DNA of 64,000 bases. It comes from Synaphobranchus kaupii. Lineage: Eukaryota > Chordata > Actinopteri > Anguilliformes > Synaphobranchidae. How positions within the stretch are numbered: the stretch's first letter is position 1; every line of letters starts with the position of its first letter. Below the pieces are notes generated by a model, which ran no database searches, had not been told where the DNA came from, and saw only the letters and a list, made by a program, of their open reading frames with translations. Positions 33,353 through 46,283 of this stretch are shown here, one piece after another. Location of the stretch: the NCBI GenBank assembly GCA_029718625.1, contig CM056389.1:12204292-12268291 (forward strand). The letters are read 5' to 3'. The translations under genes were made by a program, and so were the position numbers.

Positions 33353-35767
33353 CTCTACAGGAGAATGTGCGCTTTCCAACAGATTCCTCTCCTTCTGCAC
33401 GTGCGGCATTGTCTCTGTACCGCTGGCGTCAACACTCATCAGACTTTGACTGACGGGTCTCAGGTACTTAATATCACTCTTCCGCGAGTCGGTTGTCATG
33501 CACACCTCGTAATTGTACACGTGCTGCAGAGTTCCTGTACCTCCGGCGTCTGCGTAACGGGGTGGATAATACGGAATAACCGGGAGATTGGACTGATAGA
33601 AGATGCGAGATTGTCTCCATCTGTAGATTTTAACTGATATTATAACTACTAAAGATGAAACGAAGAGGAAGGAAACTACAGCCAAGGCCAAAACTAAATA
33701 AAAAGTCAGGTTGTCATTGTAATCCTTATCGTGCGTAAAGTCAGTGAATTCCGAGAGCACTTCCGGGAAGTTGTCGGCCACCGCCACGTTAACATTGACT
33801 GTAGCTGAGCGAGAGGGCTGCCCGTTGTCCTCCACTACAACAGTAAGTCTTTGTTTCATAGCATCTTTATCAGTGACCTGGCGTACAGTTCTTATTTCTC
33901 CATTCTGCAAGCCCACTTCAAACAGCGCCCTGTCTGTCGCTTTAAGCAGTTTATATGAGAGCCAGGCATTCTGTCCAGAGTCCACATCAACAGCGACCAC
34001 TTTGGTGACAAGATAGCCAACATCTGCAGAACGAGGCACCATTTCAGCCACCAGAGAGACACCAGTCTGTACTGGGTACAGGATCTGAGGCGCGTTGTCG
34101 TTCTGGTCTTGGATAAAGAGTTTAACCGTCACATTACTGCTCAGTGGAGGAGAGCCTCCATCGTGAGCTCTGATATTTATTTCAAATTCACGAAGTTGTT
34201 CATAATCAAATGAGCGCGTGGCGTAAATAACACCGGATTCAGAATTGACTGAAACTAAAGAGGACGCACGCGCACCGCTTACCTCCGTGTCCTCGAGGAG
34301 ATATGACACTCGCGCATTTTGGCAGCAGTCAGCGTCTGTTGCTCTAACAGTGAAAATAGACACAGAGGGTGAATTGTTTTCATAAGTGTTTGCAAAATAT
34401 ACTTTCTTTTGAAATATTGGAGGGTTATCATTGACGTCTGACACTTTCAAATGTAACGTCTTTTTACTGGACAGAGGGGACGACCCTTCGTCTGTCGCAA
34501 TAATAGTAATGTTATATTCGGAGACACTCTCCCTATCTAAAATGTCATCTGTCAGCAAGGTATAGTAATTTCTTAAGGACGATTTAATAGCGAACGGGCT
34601 ATTTTCAGTTATGGCACACGTTACTTGTCCATTTTCCCCTGAATCAGAATCTTTCACGTTAATAACAGCGACCGTAGTGCCTGGTAAAGCGTCTTCGGAA
34701 ATAGGGTTTGTGAATGATGTTATAGAAATGACAGGTATGTTATCATTTACGTCAATAATATCGACAATTAAAGCACAAGAATCTGTAAATCCGCCGTGAT
34801 CCTTTGCCTCAATTTTTAGCTCATAATTCTTAGCTTTTTCAAAATCAATGTTTCCCAACACAAATATCTCTCCAGATCTCCCGTCTATTTCAAGCAATCC
34901 CGTGTCACTTTGCTCGACTTGGCGGAAAGTATAGGTAACGTCTCCATTAACGCCTTTATCCGCGTCCGTCGCACTTACTTTTGTCACGACAGTTCCCTTT
35001 GGGGAATTTTCTGGAACAGCAGCTCTGTAGAGCTTCTTGGTAAAAACAGGCGCATTATCGTTAACATCTAGAATCTTGATATTTATTTTCATAACTCCAG
35101 ACTTCTGCGGATTTCCTCCGTCCACCGCAGTAAGAATTAAAGACAGTTCCTCACGCATTTCTCTGTCCAGGGGAGTCTGCAGCATCATTTCTAAATCGCT
35201 GTTAGCATCAGCGCGGCTTTCATGTTTCAAAATGAAGTTATCTGTGGGTCTGAGACTGTAACTCTGTATGGTATTAACTCCAACGTCAGGGTCGAATGCG
35301 CTGTCCAGTAAGAACCGCGCGCCCGGGAGGGCTGATTCACTAATTTCGATATTAATTTCATCTTTAGGAAAAACCGGAGCATGATCATTCACGTCCATAA
35401 TTTCCACTATGACCTCAAACAACTGAATCGGGTTTTCGAGAATAATCTCAACGCTGAAGCTACACGGAGATATTTTTTTGCACAGAAGCTCGCGGTCTAT
35501 TCTCTCTTTCACCGACAGTATTCCTTTGTCTTTATTCAGCTCCACGTACCGACTGCTGTCCCCAGCGATGATGCGAGCTCGGCCGCCCCTCAGCCTTTTA
35601 ACATCGATTCCTAAATCCTCGGCGATATTACCGACGACGGAGTCTTTGTCCATCTCCTCTGGAATGGAGTATCTCACTTGCCCTTGTACGACACATGTTA
35701 GGAGAATAACCATAACCGAGATTTGTGCTCGCGCCTTAAACTCGCACATTATATTTTTAAACGCCAT
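33353..35767 (-). CDS. pcdhg: Protocadherin gamma-type variable exon 7 (family II, tail B)
   Basis: 805 residues from MAFKNIMCEF; signal peptide about 1-29, EC1 with CKKISPC. After EC1 the linker is DVNDHAPVF, and EC2 carries SRADANSDLEM. It differs from the close paralog exon 9 mainly in EC3 (GVNGDVTYTFRQVEQSDTGLLEID). Unusual residues are MDKDSVVGN in EC1 (glycine to aspartate), RAHDGGSPP in EC5 (glutamine to histidine) and VADNFPEV before the membrane. Tail B ends ESAHSPVE and the donor is GAG|GTAAGC at 33353. The frame then runs 18 intronic codons to a stop. Confidence 0.95.
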
Positions 35768-36038
35768 TCGCTCCCCGAAAGCAACTGCCAGAAAAAAATT
35801 ATATTTACACCCGGAGAAAAAGGAGACACGGTTATGAGAAATTAGAAGCTGGAATATATATATTCCCTTTATAACTCCTCCGCTGAAAAAGTGAGCAGAA
35901 TATCGCTTTAAAGGGTCAGATTTCTCTCCTGTAGCCTGAATGCGCTGTAATCCGCCCAGCAGCGCAGACTGTCCTTCTGTGCTCGGCTCGGTCTGTAATG
36001 CGCAGTAATATGGGAGGTGCTGTACAATCTCGCCCCCT

Positions 36039-36055
36039 TAACCAACAGCGACACC
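36039..36055 (-). promoter_or_regulatory. CSE promoter motif of exon 7
   Basis: The gene strand reads GGTGTCGCTGTTGGTTA followed by AGGGGGCGAG, identical to the exon 4 and 9 promoters; 272 bases upstream of the start. Confidence 0.85.
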
Positions 36056-36109
36056 TACAGACCAATGCAGGAACCACATGCGTGCGTTTTAAAGTGGAAG
36101 TCCAGGTCA

Positions 36110-37004
36110 TTTAAAACGCTGCAAATTAAAAAAAAAGTGAAAGAAAAATTACTCTGGTATAAAATTACGTAATCATAAAGTATATGAATGTTATATAAAT
36201 GTTGGACATTGGTGTTTAAGAAGTGTTTCCAGTACCGCTATCGCCCCGCCTCCAACATTTTTCGTATTTCATAAAATAACGTTTTTTGTCAAAACGGTGA
36301 CGTCATACGTGGTACTGCCAACGTTCTTCAGCAGCTTCCCAATGCAACACGCGAAGAGAAATTGGCGAACAGAAATCTAGATGATTCCGACCGAGAACGA
36401 AAGATAAAGACAGAGAGAAAATTTAAAGAGTAATGGAAAAGAGGTTTGCGCCTACGTAAACTATGAACAATAGAAACAAGTAGTAAGAACACCCCCCCCC
36501 ACCAAAAAAATTTTTTTTAAAAATAAATGCTGAATAGCGGCCCATCTAAAAAACTACACTGCACACTGATGAAGGCATACTGGCGAAACATGTTGGTGAC
36601 TAGAAAATTAAAAACGTTTTAATTGTGTGGAGAGAAATGTGCGATTTTCTTTATTACACACAGCAGTGATTTGATGCAGCTCGCCTACTGCCGTGTCTGT
36701 ATCAGTTCCCAGTCTTGCGGAGAAGTACAGCAGTGTTTACATTGGAAACAACGCCAACCGAAACATCACTTCCAAATACTAAAAATAAAGCAACAACTAT
36801 AAACACAGATAATACAGCGAAAGATCTCTGCTTCAAGCACAGAACAATGAATACAAACTTCTGTCGCTTTTTAACTACTTACGTTTTGAAACTGCTTTTA
36901 TATCAATATATAGAATTTCAAACTGTGGGGGCACAGTGTTTTTCGCCACGATTCAGTGCCAAGACAATCAAACATACTGCAAATAGTCTCTCTGGTTATT
37001 TGTT
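36110..37004. other. Intergenic DNA between exons 7 and 8
   Basis: No gene. Most of it recurs at 44760-46113, between exons 9 and 10. It contains a C run followed by A and T runs at about 36490-36520, and the phrase ACTGATGAAGGCATACTGGC, which resembles a dispersed fish repeat. Confidence 0.6.
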
Positions 37005-37022
37005 GCCAGAGTGTCGCTGTCC
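37005..37022 (+). promoter_or_regulatory. Inverted CSE-like motif 3' of exon 8
   Basis: GCCAGAGTGTCGCTGTCC on the plus strand, 246 bases beyond the donor of exon 8. Confidence 0.6.
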
Positions 37023-37267
37023 GTGTGAGAGGTTCTGAAATCAGCGGAGACACGTGATGAGCGCGGAGCTTGTTTTAAAGGGGTTAGACGACTGACTCAA
37101 TTGCATGGAATTCAGATGAATACAAAGACGAAGATGAGCGAGAAACGACCATATAAATACATCTCAATCGCACAATCACGTCGTCAAAACAAATACAGAA
37201 TATGTCGAAGTAAATATGAAAATGAGGTTAAACCTGAATCACAGGATACATGTTACCATAATCTCAC

Positions 37268-39655
37268 CTCATCTGCAGAGTTTAGTTCGTCCAGAATGTG
37301 TTTCTCCTTCATCACGTGCTGCAGCGTGTCTGTAGAACTGGGCTCCACCATCAGCACGCTCTGACTACAGGGTCTGAGGAACTTACAGTCACTCTTCCGC
37401 GAGTCGGTTGTCATGCACACCTCGTAATTGTACACGTGCTGCAGAGTTCCTGTACCTCCGGCGTCTGCGTAACGGGGTGGATAATACGGAATAACCGGGA
37501 GATTGGACTGATAGAAGATGCGAGATTGTCTCCATCTGTAGATTTTAACTGATATTATAACTACTAAAGATGAAACGAAGAGGAAGGAAACTACAGCCAA
37601 GGCCAAGACTAAATAAAAAGTCAGGTTGTCATTGTAATCCTTATCGTGCGTAAAGTCAGTGAATTCCGAGAGCACTTCCGGGAAGCTGTCGGCCACCGCC
37701 ACGTTAACATTGACTGTAGCTGAGCGAGAGGGTTGCCCGTTGTCCTCCACTACAACAGTAAGTCTTTGTTTCACAGCATCTTTATCAGTGACCTGGCGTA
37801 CAGTTCTTATTTCTCCATTCTGCAAGCCCACTTCAAATAGCGCCCTGTCTGTCGCTTTCAGTAGTTTATATGAGAGCCAGGCATTCTGTCCAGAGTCCAC
37901 ATCAACAGCGACCACTTTGGTGACAAGATAGCCAACCTCTGCTGAACGAGGCACTATTTCAGCCACCAGAGAGACGCCAGTCTGTACTGGGTACAGGATT
38001 TGAGGCGCGTTGTCGTTCTGGTCTTGGATAAAGATATTAACCGTCACATTACTGCTCAGTGGAGGAGAACCTCCATCTTGCGCTTTTACGCGGAACTGGA
38101 AATCCTTAATCTGCTCGTAATCAAAAGAGCGCAGCGCGTGAATGACTCCACTGTCAGAGTTAACAGACACATATGAGGAGACAGAGACGCCATTTACTGT
38201 CCCTTCCTCCAGTATATAAGAAACACGAGCATTCTGCTTCCAATCTGCGTCTTTGGCTTTTAGGTATAAAACAGACAGGCCAGGTAAGTTATTTTCTAAA
38301 ATAAAAGTCTGGTATGAGCTCTTCTCAAACATTGGGAGATTGTCATTGATATCTGACACTTTTAAGGACAAAGTTACATTTCTGGAAAGAGGCGGCATGC
38401 CTTCATCAGTCGCTGTAATCGTGATGTTATATTCCGGAGTTGTTTCTCGGTCTAATTCCGTTTCCGTTTGCAGTCTGTAAAAATTATCAGACGACGATGT
38501 GATTTTGAAAGGCATGTTATCGTTGATATAACACTGGACGTGTCCGTTATTTCCAGAGTCAGAATCATGAACCTTAATGACAGCAATGACTGTGCCCGGG
38601 GTCGCATTCTCTGCTACAGAATTTGAAGAGGACATAATTGCGATCGATGGTACATTATCATTAATATCAGTTATGTCAATTATTATTTTAGCTGTATCTG
38701 AAAGACCACCGCCATCTTTAGCTTGAACATTGAATTGATATTGTTTTGTTTTCTCAAAATCAAGTACCCCAGTTAGTTTTATTTCACCAGTCAAATCATC
38801 AATAGCAAATTTTTGTCCTAAACCGTCTGCTTTGTGCGGAATTGAATATGTTATGTATGCGTTAGATCCTGTATCTGCGTCAGAAGCACTCACAGTGGTG
38901 ATAAAAGTGCCTTTCGGCGCATTCTCTGATACAGAAGCTTTATACACGCCCTGTGTAAAGACTGGAGGATTGTCATTAATATCGAGCACAGTTATATATA
39001 TTTTAGCAGTGCCAGACATCTGAGGATCTCCGCCGTCTACAGCGGTCAACAGTAAAGAAATTTCCTCAGACTTCTCCCGATCCAGTGGTGTTTGAAGCAC
39101 CATCGCTACATATTTACTACCGTCGTCCTGCGAATCGACTTTTAAGGCGAAATGATCCGTGGGTTTAAGAGCGTAGCTCTGCAGCGTGTTCACACCCACA
39201 TCAGGGTCCACTGCGCTCTCCAGCACAAATCTTGCCCCCGGTAGAGCAGACTCGCTGATCTCTAACCTTATTTCGTCTTTCTGAAAGACAGGAGGATTGT
39301 CATTAATGTCTAAAATTTCTACCGTTACTCGATGAAATTCTATTGGATTATCAAGCACAATCTCGAACTGTATAGAACAAGGTGACGTCAGTCCGCACAG
39401 CGCTTCTCTATCTATCCTTTCTTTTACTACCAGTATTCCTCTTTCTCCAATCAGATCGATATACTCACTACTGTCTCCGGCAAATATCCGAGCTTTTCCA
39501 ACAACCAGACGCTTAGTATCCAACCCCAAATCCTGAGCGATATTTCCAACGAACGAGCCCTTTGTCATCTCCTCTGGTACAGAGTACCTAACATGGCCGA
39601 TAACTGCGCCAATACAGCACACACTCGCAATGAAGAATCCTGTTTGCCGTTTCAT
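37268..39655 (-). CDS. pcdhg: Protocadherin gamma-type variable exon 8 (family I, tail A)
   Basis: 796 residues, intact from MKRQTGFF to the donor GAG|GTGAGA at 37268. EC1 is as in siblings (CGLTSPC). EC2 has the VDSQDDGSKYVAM variant, and EC3 has TGSNAYITYSIPHKADGLG and QKFAIDD. EC5 shows SVLYLKAKDADW in place of SVLELKAKDADW. EC6 has two conservative changes in the otherwise invariant segment (AEIVPRSAEV for AEMVPRSADV), so this copy has escaped the latest homogenisation there. Tail A ends NSADE. It forms a duplicated block with exon 9 that mirrors exons 6-7. Confidence 0.95.
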
Positions 39656-39927
39656 TGTCCGGTTAGTTGTTCTCCTCGCTATCGCAGAGCACAGAACAGG
39701 TTTTCAGAATCCTTTGAAATAATTTTCAATTTCTTCAGTCTCAGAACATGATGTTAGGAAAACAACAAATAAATCCTTGTGAAGTATCTGAATTATCCCC
39801 CAGCTGTGTGTTAGCCGTCCGTGCTGAATGAAGCAGACTCTCCGCATACAATGAGCTGCTCTCCGTGTCTCTTACGGCGCGATAATGAGGGAGGGCCTCC
39901 GATCTGATATTAAACACCATCACCCAG

Positions 39928-39944
39928 CGATCAACAGCGACACC
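39928..39944 (-). promoter_or_regulatory. CSE promoter motif of exon 8
   Basis: The gene strand reads GGTGTCGCTGTTGATCG, 273 bases upstream of the start codon. Confidence 0.85.
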
Positions 39945-40043
39945 ATGAGTCAAAGTTCAGAAATACAATCTAAAGCACAATAGAAACGACGCGCTTATCC
40001 AGGTTCACACCGTAACAGATGATTAAATAAACATATTATTAAT

Positions 40044-40090
40044 GAATTCATTCATTCATTCATTCATTTATTCATTTATTTATTTATTTT
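40044..40090. repeat. (ATTC)n/(TTTA)n microsatellite
   Basis: About six ATTC units grading into TTTA units; directly visible. Confidence 0.9.
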
Positions 40091-41156
40091 ACAAAGTATC
40101 TAGTTAAGGAAGATATGTCGTGTTTTAAATGATGGATTTGCATATCCCAGCCCATACTTATGGAGGAGTGCATACTTTGCCGCTTTTCAGGGATATCACA
40201 GATATAACTTAAACGGCTGCAGGCCCACAGTCCAACAGTCACTAATTTCTGTACCCACTGACCTCCTGTAAACACACAGTATTCACATACATCTTCAGAT
40301 AATAAATCTCCAAACTTTGTTTTTTAAATTTGCCTTCATTCTTTTATTTCAGGCAACAGAACATGCAAAAAAATAACACCAGCTTTCTTTTCTCTAGAAG
40401 CATGCTCACTTGGTAATAATGACACATTAAAACTACAGATTAGTTAGCTCCAAGGCTTCTGATCGTTCACTTTAAATACATTTCTGCTTAATTGTAGCTA
40501 ACTGGCAACAAACAAATTTCATCATTAACCTTTAGGCAATGGCTGCTGAGCTTTATGGTTAACTAGACAGCTTGCTGTGACAATGTTCATAAACAGGAGC
40601 ACAATACCTAGCTTTCCAGTGACACAATAACTACCCTAACATATAACTAGTTAATGATCTATTGCAAGCTGTTAACCTTCCTCAAAAAGGAACTGGTCAA
40701 ATAAATAATTCTGTCTTCAAAATAATATATTAAATCACAGTATTTGAGTTTTGAGTATATGGAATCCAAACACAACAGGTTGTAATGCGGATATAATCTC
40801 TACAAAAAAGTAATTATGAAAAGCAAAGTTAGACTCAAAGCATATACTCCCTCTCGGCTAAGCAAATAGTTGAAATCTAAATAATGCAAAGTTTCACTGT
40901 TTCACAGAACCTAAATAATAACTATCCAAAGCAAAGCTTATACATATTAATTCATGTTACTGGAGCCTGTATTTCATCCTTTTACCACACCCCTGAATAG
41001 GTTATTAAAATGCCCAGTCATATCAGAGTGATATTATATATACTTATCTGTCTCTTACTTTGTGCTTGGAAATAGCACACACTATGTAAATCATTGCTTT
41101 GATGTTTATATGAAGTTTCAAATTAAACTGTAAAAAGTCAAAAACACATTTTCATT

Positions 41157-41193
41157 TTAGGCATTTAGCTGATGCTCTTATCCAGAGAGACTT
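41157..41193 (-). repeat. Relic of SINE/L2 tail
   Basis: Counterpart of the relic at 32455-32486 in the paralogous spacer (TTTAGCTGATGCTCTTATCC). Confidence 0.65.
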
Positions 41194-41320
41194 TGAATTT
41201 GATTATGAAGAGAAGGTTTAGATTCGCAAATCACCAACATTCCAAGTTTAAATGAATGAGTGCAATAGTCATGCCAGAATGGGCTGGCGATAGGTTATCA
41301 TTTGTCACCATAATTAACAT

Positions 41321-41392
41321 GTGGTAGGGCAAGTACAGGGTTGTGTGCTAGGGCAAGTACAGGGTTGTGTGCTAGGGCAAGTACAGGGTTGT
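41321..41392. repeat. 24-bp minisatellite, three units
   Basis: Same unit as at 32602-32721 but only three copies. The difference arose after block duplication. Confidence 0.95.
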
Positions 41393-42021
41393 TTTAGTTT
41401 TCATGTGCATGGCAGGTTGGTCTTTTCCACAGAGTACAATTTGTTCTCGGAAGTATGTGATTCCTCTATAAACACTATACAATACACACTATACAATACT
41501 GAGATTTACAATATTACAGGCCACCAAATGTACAAAATCATTGTTCATATACTCTAAGTTGAGAAATCACATAGTTCCTATGTAAAACTGTAGGCCGACT
41601 CTGTGAAAAAGACCAACCAACCAAAGACACACCAATACTAAAAGTACATTATCTTTGGATAACATTTATTGCCTAATGATAACACTTACTGAATTTAATT
41701 TTCATTTATTGGCCTGTAAGTATTAAATGCATTGTGAATGAATTTATAACCATATGAAACAACTTGAACTGTAATTGTGATTACGAGTAACCTAACTATT
41801 AACAAACAGAACGTATTCCACATGAATATGCAGTTCATATCGTGTTGGGGAAAAGTTTGGTTGAAAATAAATCATTTTGAATGCAGAAATATTTTGTCAA
41901 AAAGAGTACACACGCGTTCTGTGTTTCAATACTTTTGCTTTTACATTTTTTTGTTGAGACTTAAATTAGGGACTCAAACAGCTACTGATAAGACCCCAAA
42001 ACCCGGGCTGTGAGCGCTTAC

Positions 42022-44436
42022 CTCTACAGGAGAATCTGCGCTTTCCAACAGATTCCTCTCCTTCTGCACGTGCGGCATTGTCTCTGTACCGCTGACGTCA
42101 ACACTCATCAGACTTTGACTGACGGGTCTCAGGTACTTGATATCACTCTTCCGCGAGTCGGTTGTCATGCACACCTCGTAATTGTACACGTGCTGCATAG
42201 TTCCTGTACCTCCGGCGTCTGCGTAACGGGGAGGATAATACGGAATAACCGGGAGATTGGACTGATAGAAGATGCGAGATTGTCTCCATCTGTAGATTTT
42301 AACTGATATTATTACTACTAAAGATGAAACGAAGAGGAAGGAAACTACAGCCAAGGCCAAGACTAAATAAAAAGTCAGGTTGTCATTGTAATCCTTATCG
42401 TGCGTAAAGTCGGCGAATTCCGAGAGCACTTCCGGGAAGCTGTCGGCCACCGCCACGTTAACATTGACTGTAGCTGAGCGAGAGGGCTGCCCGTTGTCCT
42501 CCACTACAACAGTAAGTCTTTGTTTCACAGCATCTTTATCAGTGACCTGGCGTACAGTTCTTATTTCTCCATTCTGCAAGCCCACTTCAAACAGCGCCCT
42601 GTCTGTCGCTTTCAGTAGTTTATATGAGAGCCAGGCATTCTGTCCAGAGTCCACATCAACAGCGACCACTTTGGTGACAAGATAGCCAACATCTGCAGAA
42701 CGAGGCACCATTTCAGCCACCAGAGAGACGCCAGTCTGTACTGGGTACAGGATCTGAGGTGCATTGTCGTTCTGGTCTTGGATAAAGAGTCTAACCGTCA
42801 CATTACTGCTCAGTGGAGGAGAACCACCATCTTGCGCTCTGATATTTACTTCAAATTCACGAAGTTGTTCATAATCAAATGAGCGGGTGGCGTAAATAAC
42901 ACCGGATTCAGAATTGACTGAAACTAAAGAGGACGCACGCGCACCGCTTACCTCTGTGTCCTCGAGGAGATATGACACTCGCGCATTTTGGCAGCAGTCA
43001 GCGTCTGTTGCTCTAACAGTGAAAATAGACACGGAGGGTGAATTGTTTTCATAAGTGTTTGCAAAATAGACTTTCTTTTGAAATATTGGAGGGTTATCAT
43101 TGACGTCTGACACTTTCAAATGTAACGTCTTTTTACTGGACAGAGGGGGCGACCCTTCGTCTGTCGCAATAATAGTAATGTTATATTCTGGGACACTCTC
43201 CCTATCTAAAATTTCATCTGTCAGCAAGGTATAGTAATTTCTTAAGGACGATTTAATAGCGAACGGGCTATTTTCAGTTATGGTACACGTTACCTGTCCA
43301 TTTTCCCCTGAATCAGAATCTTTCACGTTAATAACAGCGACCGTAGTGCCTGGTAAAGCGTCTTCGGAAATAGGGTTTGTGAATGATGTAATAGAAATGA
43401 CAGGTATGTTATCATTTATGTCAATAATATCAACAATTAAAGCACACGAATCTGTAAATCCACCGTGATCCTTCGCCTCAATTTTTAGCTCATAATTTTT
43501 TGCTTTTTCAAAATCAATGTTTCCCAATACAAATATTTCTCCAGATCTTCCGTCCATTTCAAACAAACCTGTAGTTCTTTGCGTGACTTGGCGGAAAGTA
43601 TAGGAAACCTCTGCATTAACGCCTTTATCCGCGTCCATCGCACTTACTTTTGTCACGAGAGTTCCCTTTGGGGAATTTTCTGGAACAGCAGCTCTGTAGA
43701 GCTTCTTGGTAAAAACAGGCGCATTATCGTTAACATCTAGAATCTTGATATTTATTTTCATAACTCCAGACTTCTGCGGATTTCCTCCGTCCACCGCAGT
43801 AAGAATTAAAGACAGTTCCTCGCGCATTTCTCTGTCCAGGGGAGTCTGCAGCATCATTTCTAAATCGTTGTTAGCATCAGAGCGGCTTTCATGTTTCAAA
43901 ATGAAGTTATCTGTGGGTCTGAGACTGTAACTCTGTATGGTATTAACTCCAACGTCAGGGTCGAATGCGCTGTCCAGTAAGAAGCGCGCGCCCGGGAGGG
44001 CTGATTCACTGATTTCGATATTAATTTCATCTTTAGGAAAAACCGGAGCATGATCATTCACGTCCATAATTTCCACTATGACCTCAAACAACTGAATCGG
44101 GTTTTCCAGAATAATCTCAACGTTGAAGCTACACGGAGATATTTCTTTGCACAGAAGCTCGCGGTCTATTCTCTCTTTCACCGACAGTATTCCTTTGTCT
44201 TTATTCAGCTCCACGTACCGACTGCTGTCCCCAGCGATGATGCGAGCTCGGCCGCTCCTCAGCCTTTTAACATCGATTCCTAAATCCTCGGCGATATTAC
44301 CGACGACGGAGCCTTTGTCCATCTCCTCTGGAATGGAGTATCTCACTTGCCCTTGTACGACACATGTTAGGAGAATAACCATAACCGAGATTTGTGCTCG
44401 CGCCTTAAACACGCATATTATATTTTTAAACGCCAT
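42022..44436 (-). CDS. pcdhg: Protocadherin gamma-type variable exon 9 (family II, tail B)
   Basis: 805 residues from MAFKNIICVF; EC1 with CKEISPC, linker DVNDHAPVF and EC5 with ADCCQNARVSY. It separates from exon 7 in EC3 (KVSAMDADKGVNAEVSYTFRQ, then TQRTTGLFEMD) and is otherwise close to it. In the membrane-proximal region it has SEFADFTHD, shared only with exon 1, and GTGTMQHVYN where the others have GTGTLQ. Tail B ends ESADSPVE; donor GAG|GTAAGC at 42022. These small shared changes suggest patchwork conversion among exons. Confidence 0.95.
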
Positions 44437-44704
44437 TCGCTCCCCGAAAGCAACTGCCAGAAAAAAATGATATTTACACCCGGAGAAAAAGGAGACACGG
44501 TAATGAGAATTAGAAGCTGGAATATATATTCCCTTTATAACTCCTCCGCTGAAAAAGTGAGCAGAATATCGCTTTAAAGGGTCAGATTTCTCTCCTGTAG
44601 CCTGGATGCGCTGTAATCCGCCCAGCAGCGCAGACTGTCCTTCTGTGCTCGGCTCGGTCTGTAATGCGCAGTAATATGGGAGGTGCTGTACAATCTCGCC
44701 CCCT

Positions 44705-44721
44705 TAACCAACAGCGACACC
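44705..44721 (-). promoter_or_regulatory. CSE promoter motif of exon 9
   Basis: The gene strand reads GGTGTCGCTGTTGGTTA, 269 bases upstream of the start, in a promoter segment nearly identical to that of exon 7. Confidence 0.85.
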
Positions 44722-44759
44722 TACAGACCAATGTAGGAACCACATGCCTGCGTTTTAAA

Positions 44760-45544
44760 GTGGAAGCCCAGGTCATTTAAAACGCTGCAAATTAAAAAAA
44801 AAAGTGAAAGAAAAATTACTCTGGTATAAAATTACGTAATCATAAAGTATATGAATGTTATATAAATGTTGGACATCGGTGTTTAAGAAGTGTTTCCAGT
44901 ACCGATTTCGCCCCGCCTCCAACAATTTTCGTATTTCATAAAAGAACATTTTTTGTCAAAAAATTTCCAACGTTCTTCAGCAGCTTCCCAATGCAACACG
45001 CGAAGAGAAATTGGCGAACAGAAATCTAGATGACTCCGAACGAGAAAGAAAGATAAAGACAGAGAGAGAAAATTCAGAGAGTAATGGAAAAGAGGTTTGC
45101 GCCTACGTAGACTACGAACAATAGAAAGAAGTAGTAAGAACACCCCCCCAAAAAAAAATAAAAATAAAAAAAAATAAAAATGCTGAATAGCGGCCCATTA
45201 TATCCGATCTAAAAAACTACACTGCACACTGATGAAGGCACACTGGCGAAACATGTTGGTGACTAGAAAATTAAAAACGTTTTAATTGCGTGGAGAGAAG
45301 TGTGCGATTTTCTTTATTGCGCACAGCAGTGATTTGATGCAGCTCGCCTTCTGCCGTGTCTGTATCAGTTCCCAGCCTTGCGTAGAAGTGCAGCAGTGTT
45401 TACATTGGGAACAACGCCAACCGAAAGCATCACGTCCAAATACTAACCATGCCCCGGTTATGGTAAACTTTGCTAATTTTATGTAATTTCCATACAGTAA
45501 TAAAAAAACCGAATTAAACCAAAAATGTCGGATAATAATAATAC

Positions 45545-45612
<68 letters not shown>

Positions 45613-46113
45613 TGAATTCCTTTATTTAAGCACGGGTAACCCACTGAGTAACCCAAAGTATATTGTTTAGGAGGTCCCTGCATTTCACAATGAAATGATA
45701 AACAAGGAGAGAATGTGCAACTGCGTCTCACAGCAATATAACGGCGCTTAGGAAGGGAACAAAGATCACGTGCTAGCAATGGGAAAATAAGTTACATTAA
45801 TGAACATAGTTTCCTGGCTCGTGTGCAAAGATAAAGAATGAGTTAGACATCAATCAGACAACGGCACTGAAAAATAAAGCAACAACTATAAACACAGATA
45901 ATACAGCGAAAGATCTGCTTCAAGCACAGAACAATGAATACAGACTTCTGTCGCGTTTTTACTTCAAACTGGCCAATATTTAACTACTTACGCTTTAAAA
46001 TTGTTTTTATATCAATACATAGAATTTCAAACTGTGGCGGCACAGTGTTGTTCGCCACGATGCAGTACCAAGACAATCAAACATACTGCAAATAGCGTCT
46101 CTGGTTAATTGTT
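44760..46113. other. Intergenic DNA between exons 9 and 10
   Basis: No gene. It resembles 36110-37004 but is about 450 bases longer, partly from a TAA microsatellite and flanking sequence that resembles the region upstream of exon 4 (GGAACAAAGATCACGTGC, also near 21860). Confidence 0.6.
45532..45612. repeat. (TAA)n microsatellite
   Basis: About 25 TAA units with a few CTA interruptions. The poly-isoleucine frame read on the minus strand is an artefact. Confidence 0.95.
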
Positions 46114-46131
46114 GCCAGAGTGTCGCTGTCC
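46114..46131 (+). promoter_or_regulatory. Inverted CSE-like motif 3' of exon 10
   Basis: GCCAGAGTGTCGCTGTCC on the plus strand, 153 bases beyond the donor of exon 10. The spacing is shorter because about 95 bases present in other copies are missing between motif and donor; the motif itself is unchanged. Confidence 0.6.
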
Positions 46132-46283
46132 GAGGTTCTGAAATCAGCAGGGACACGTGATGAGCGCGGAGCCTTTTTAAACGGATATAGACGGCTGGCT
46201 CAATTGCATGGAATTCAGATGAATACAAAGACGAAACTACATCTCAATCGCACCATCATCTAGAAATGTTACCATAATCTCAC

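Larger units (their letters stand above)
40091..41973. other. Intergenic block upstream of exon 9 tail (copy 2)
   Basis: A close copy of 31363-33290 without the foldback element and SINE. No gene. The last 70 bases before the donor of exon 9 match the other tail-B flanks. Confidence 0.7.
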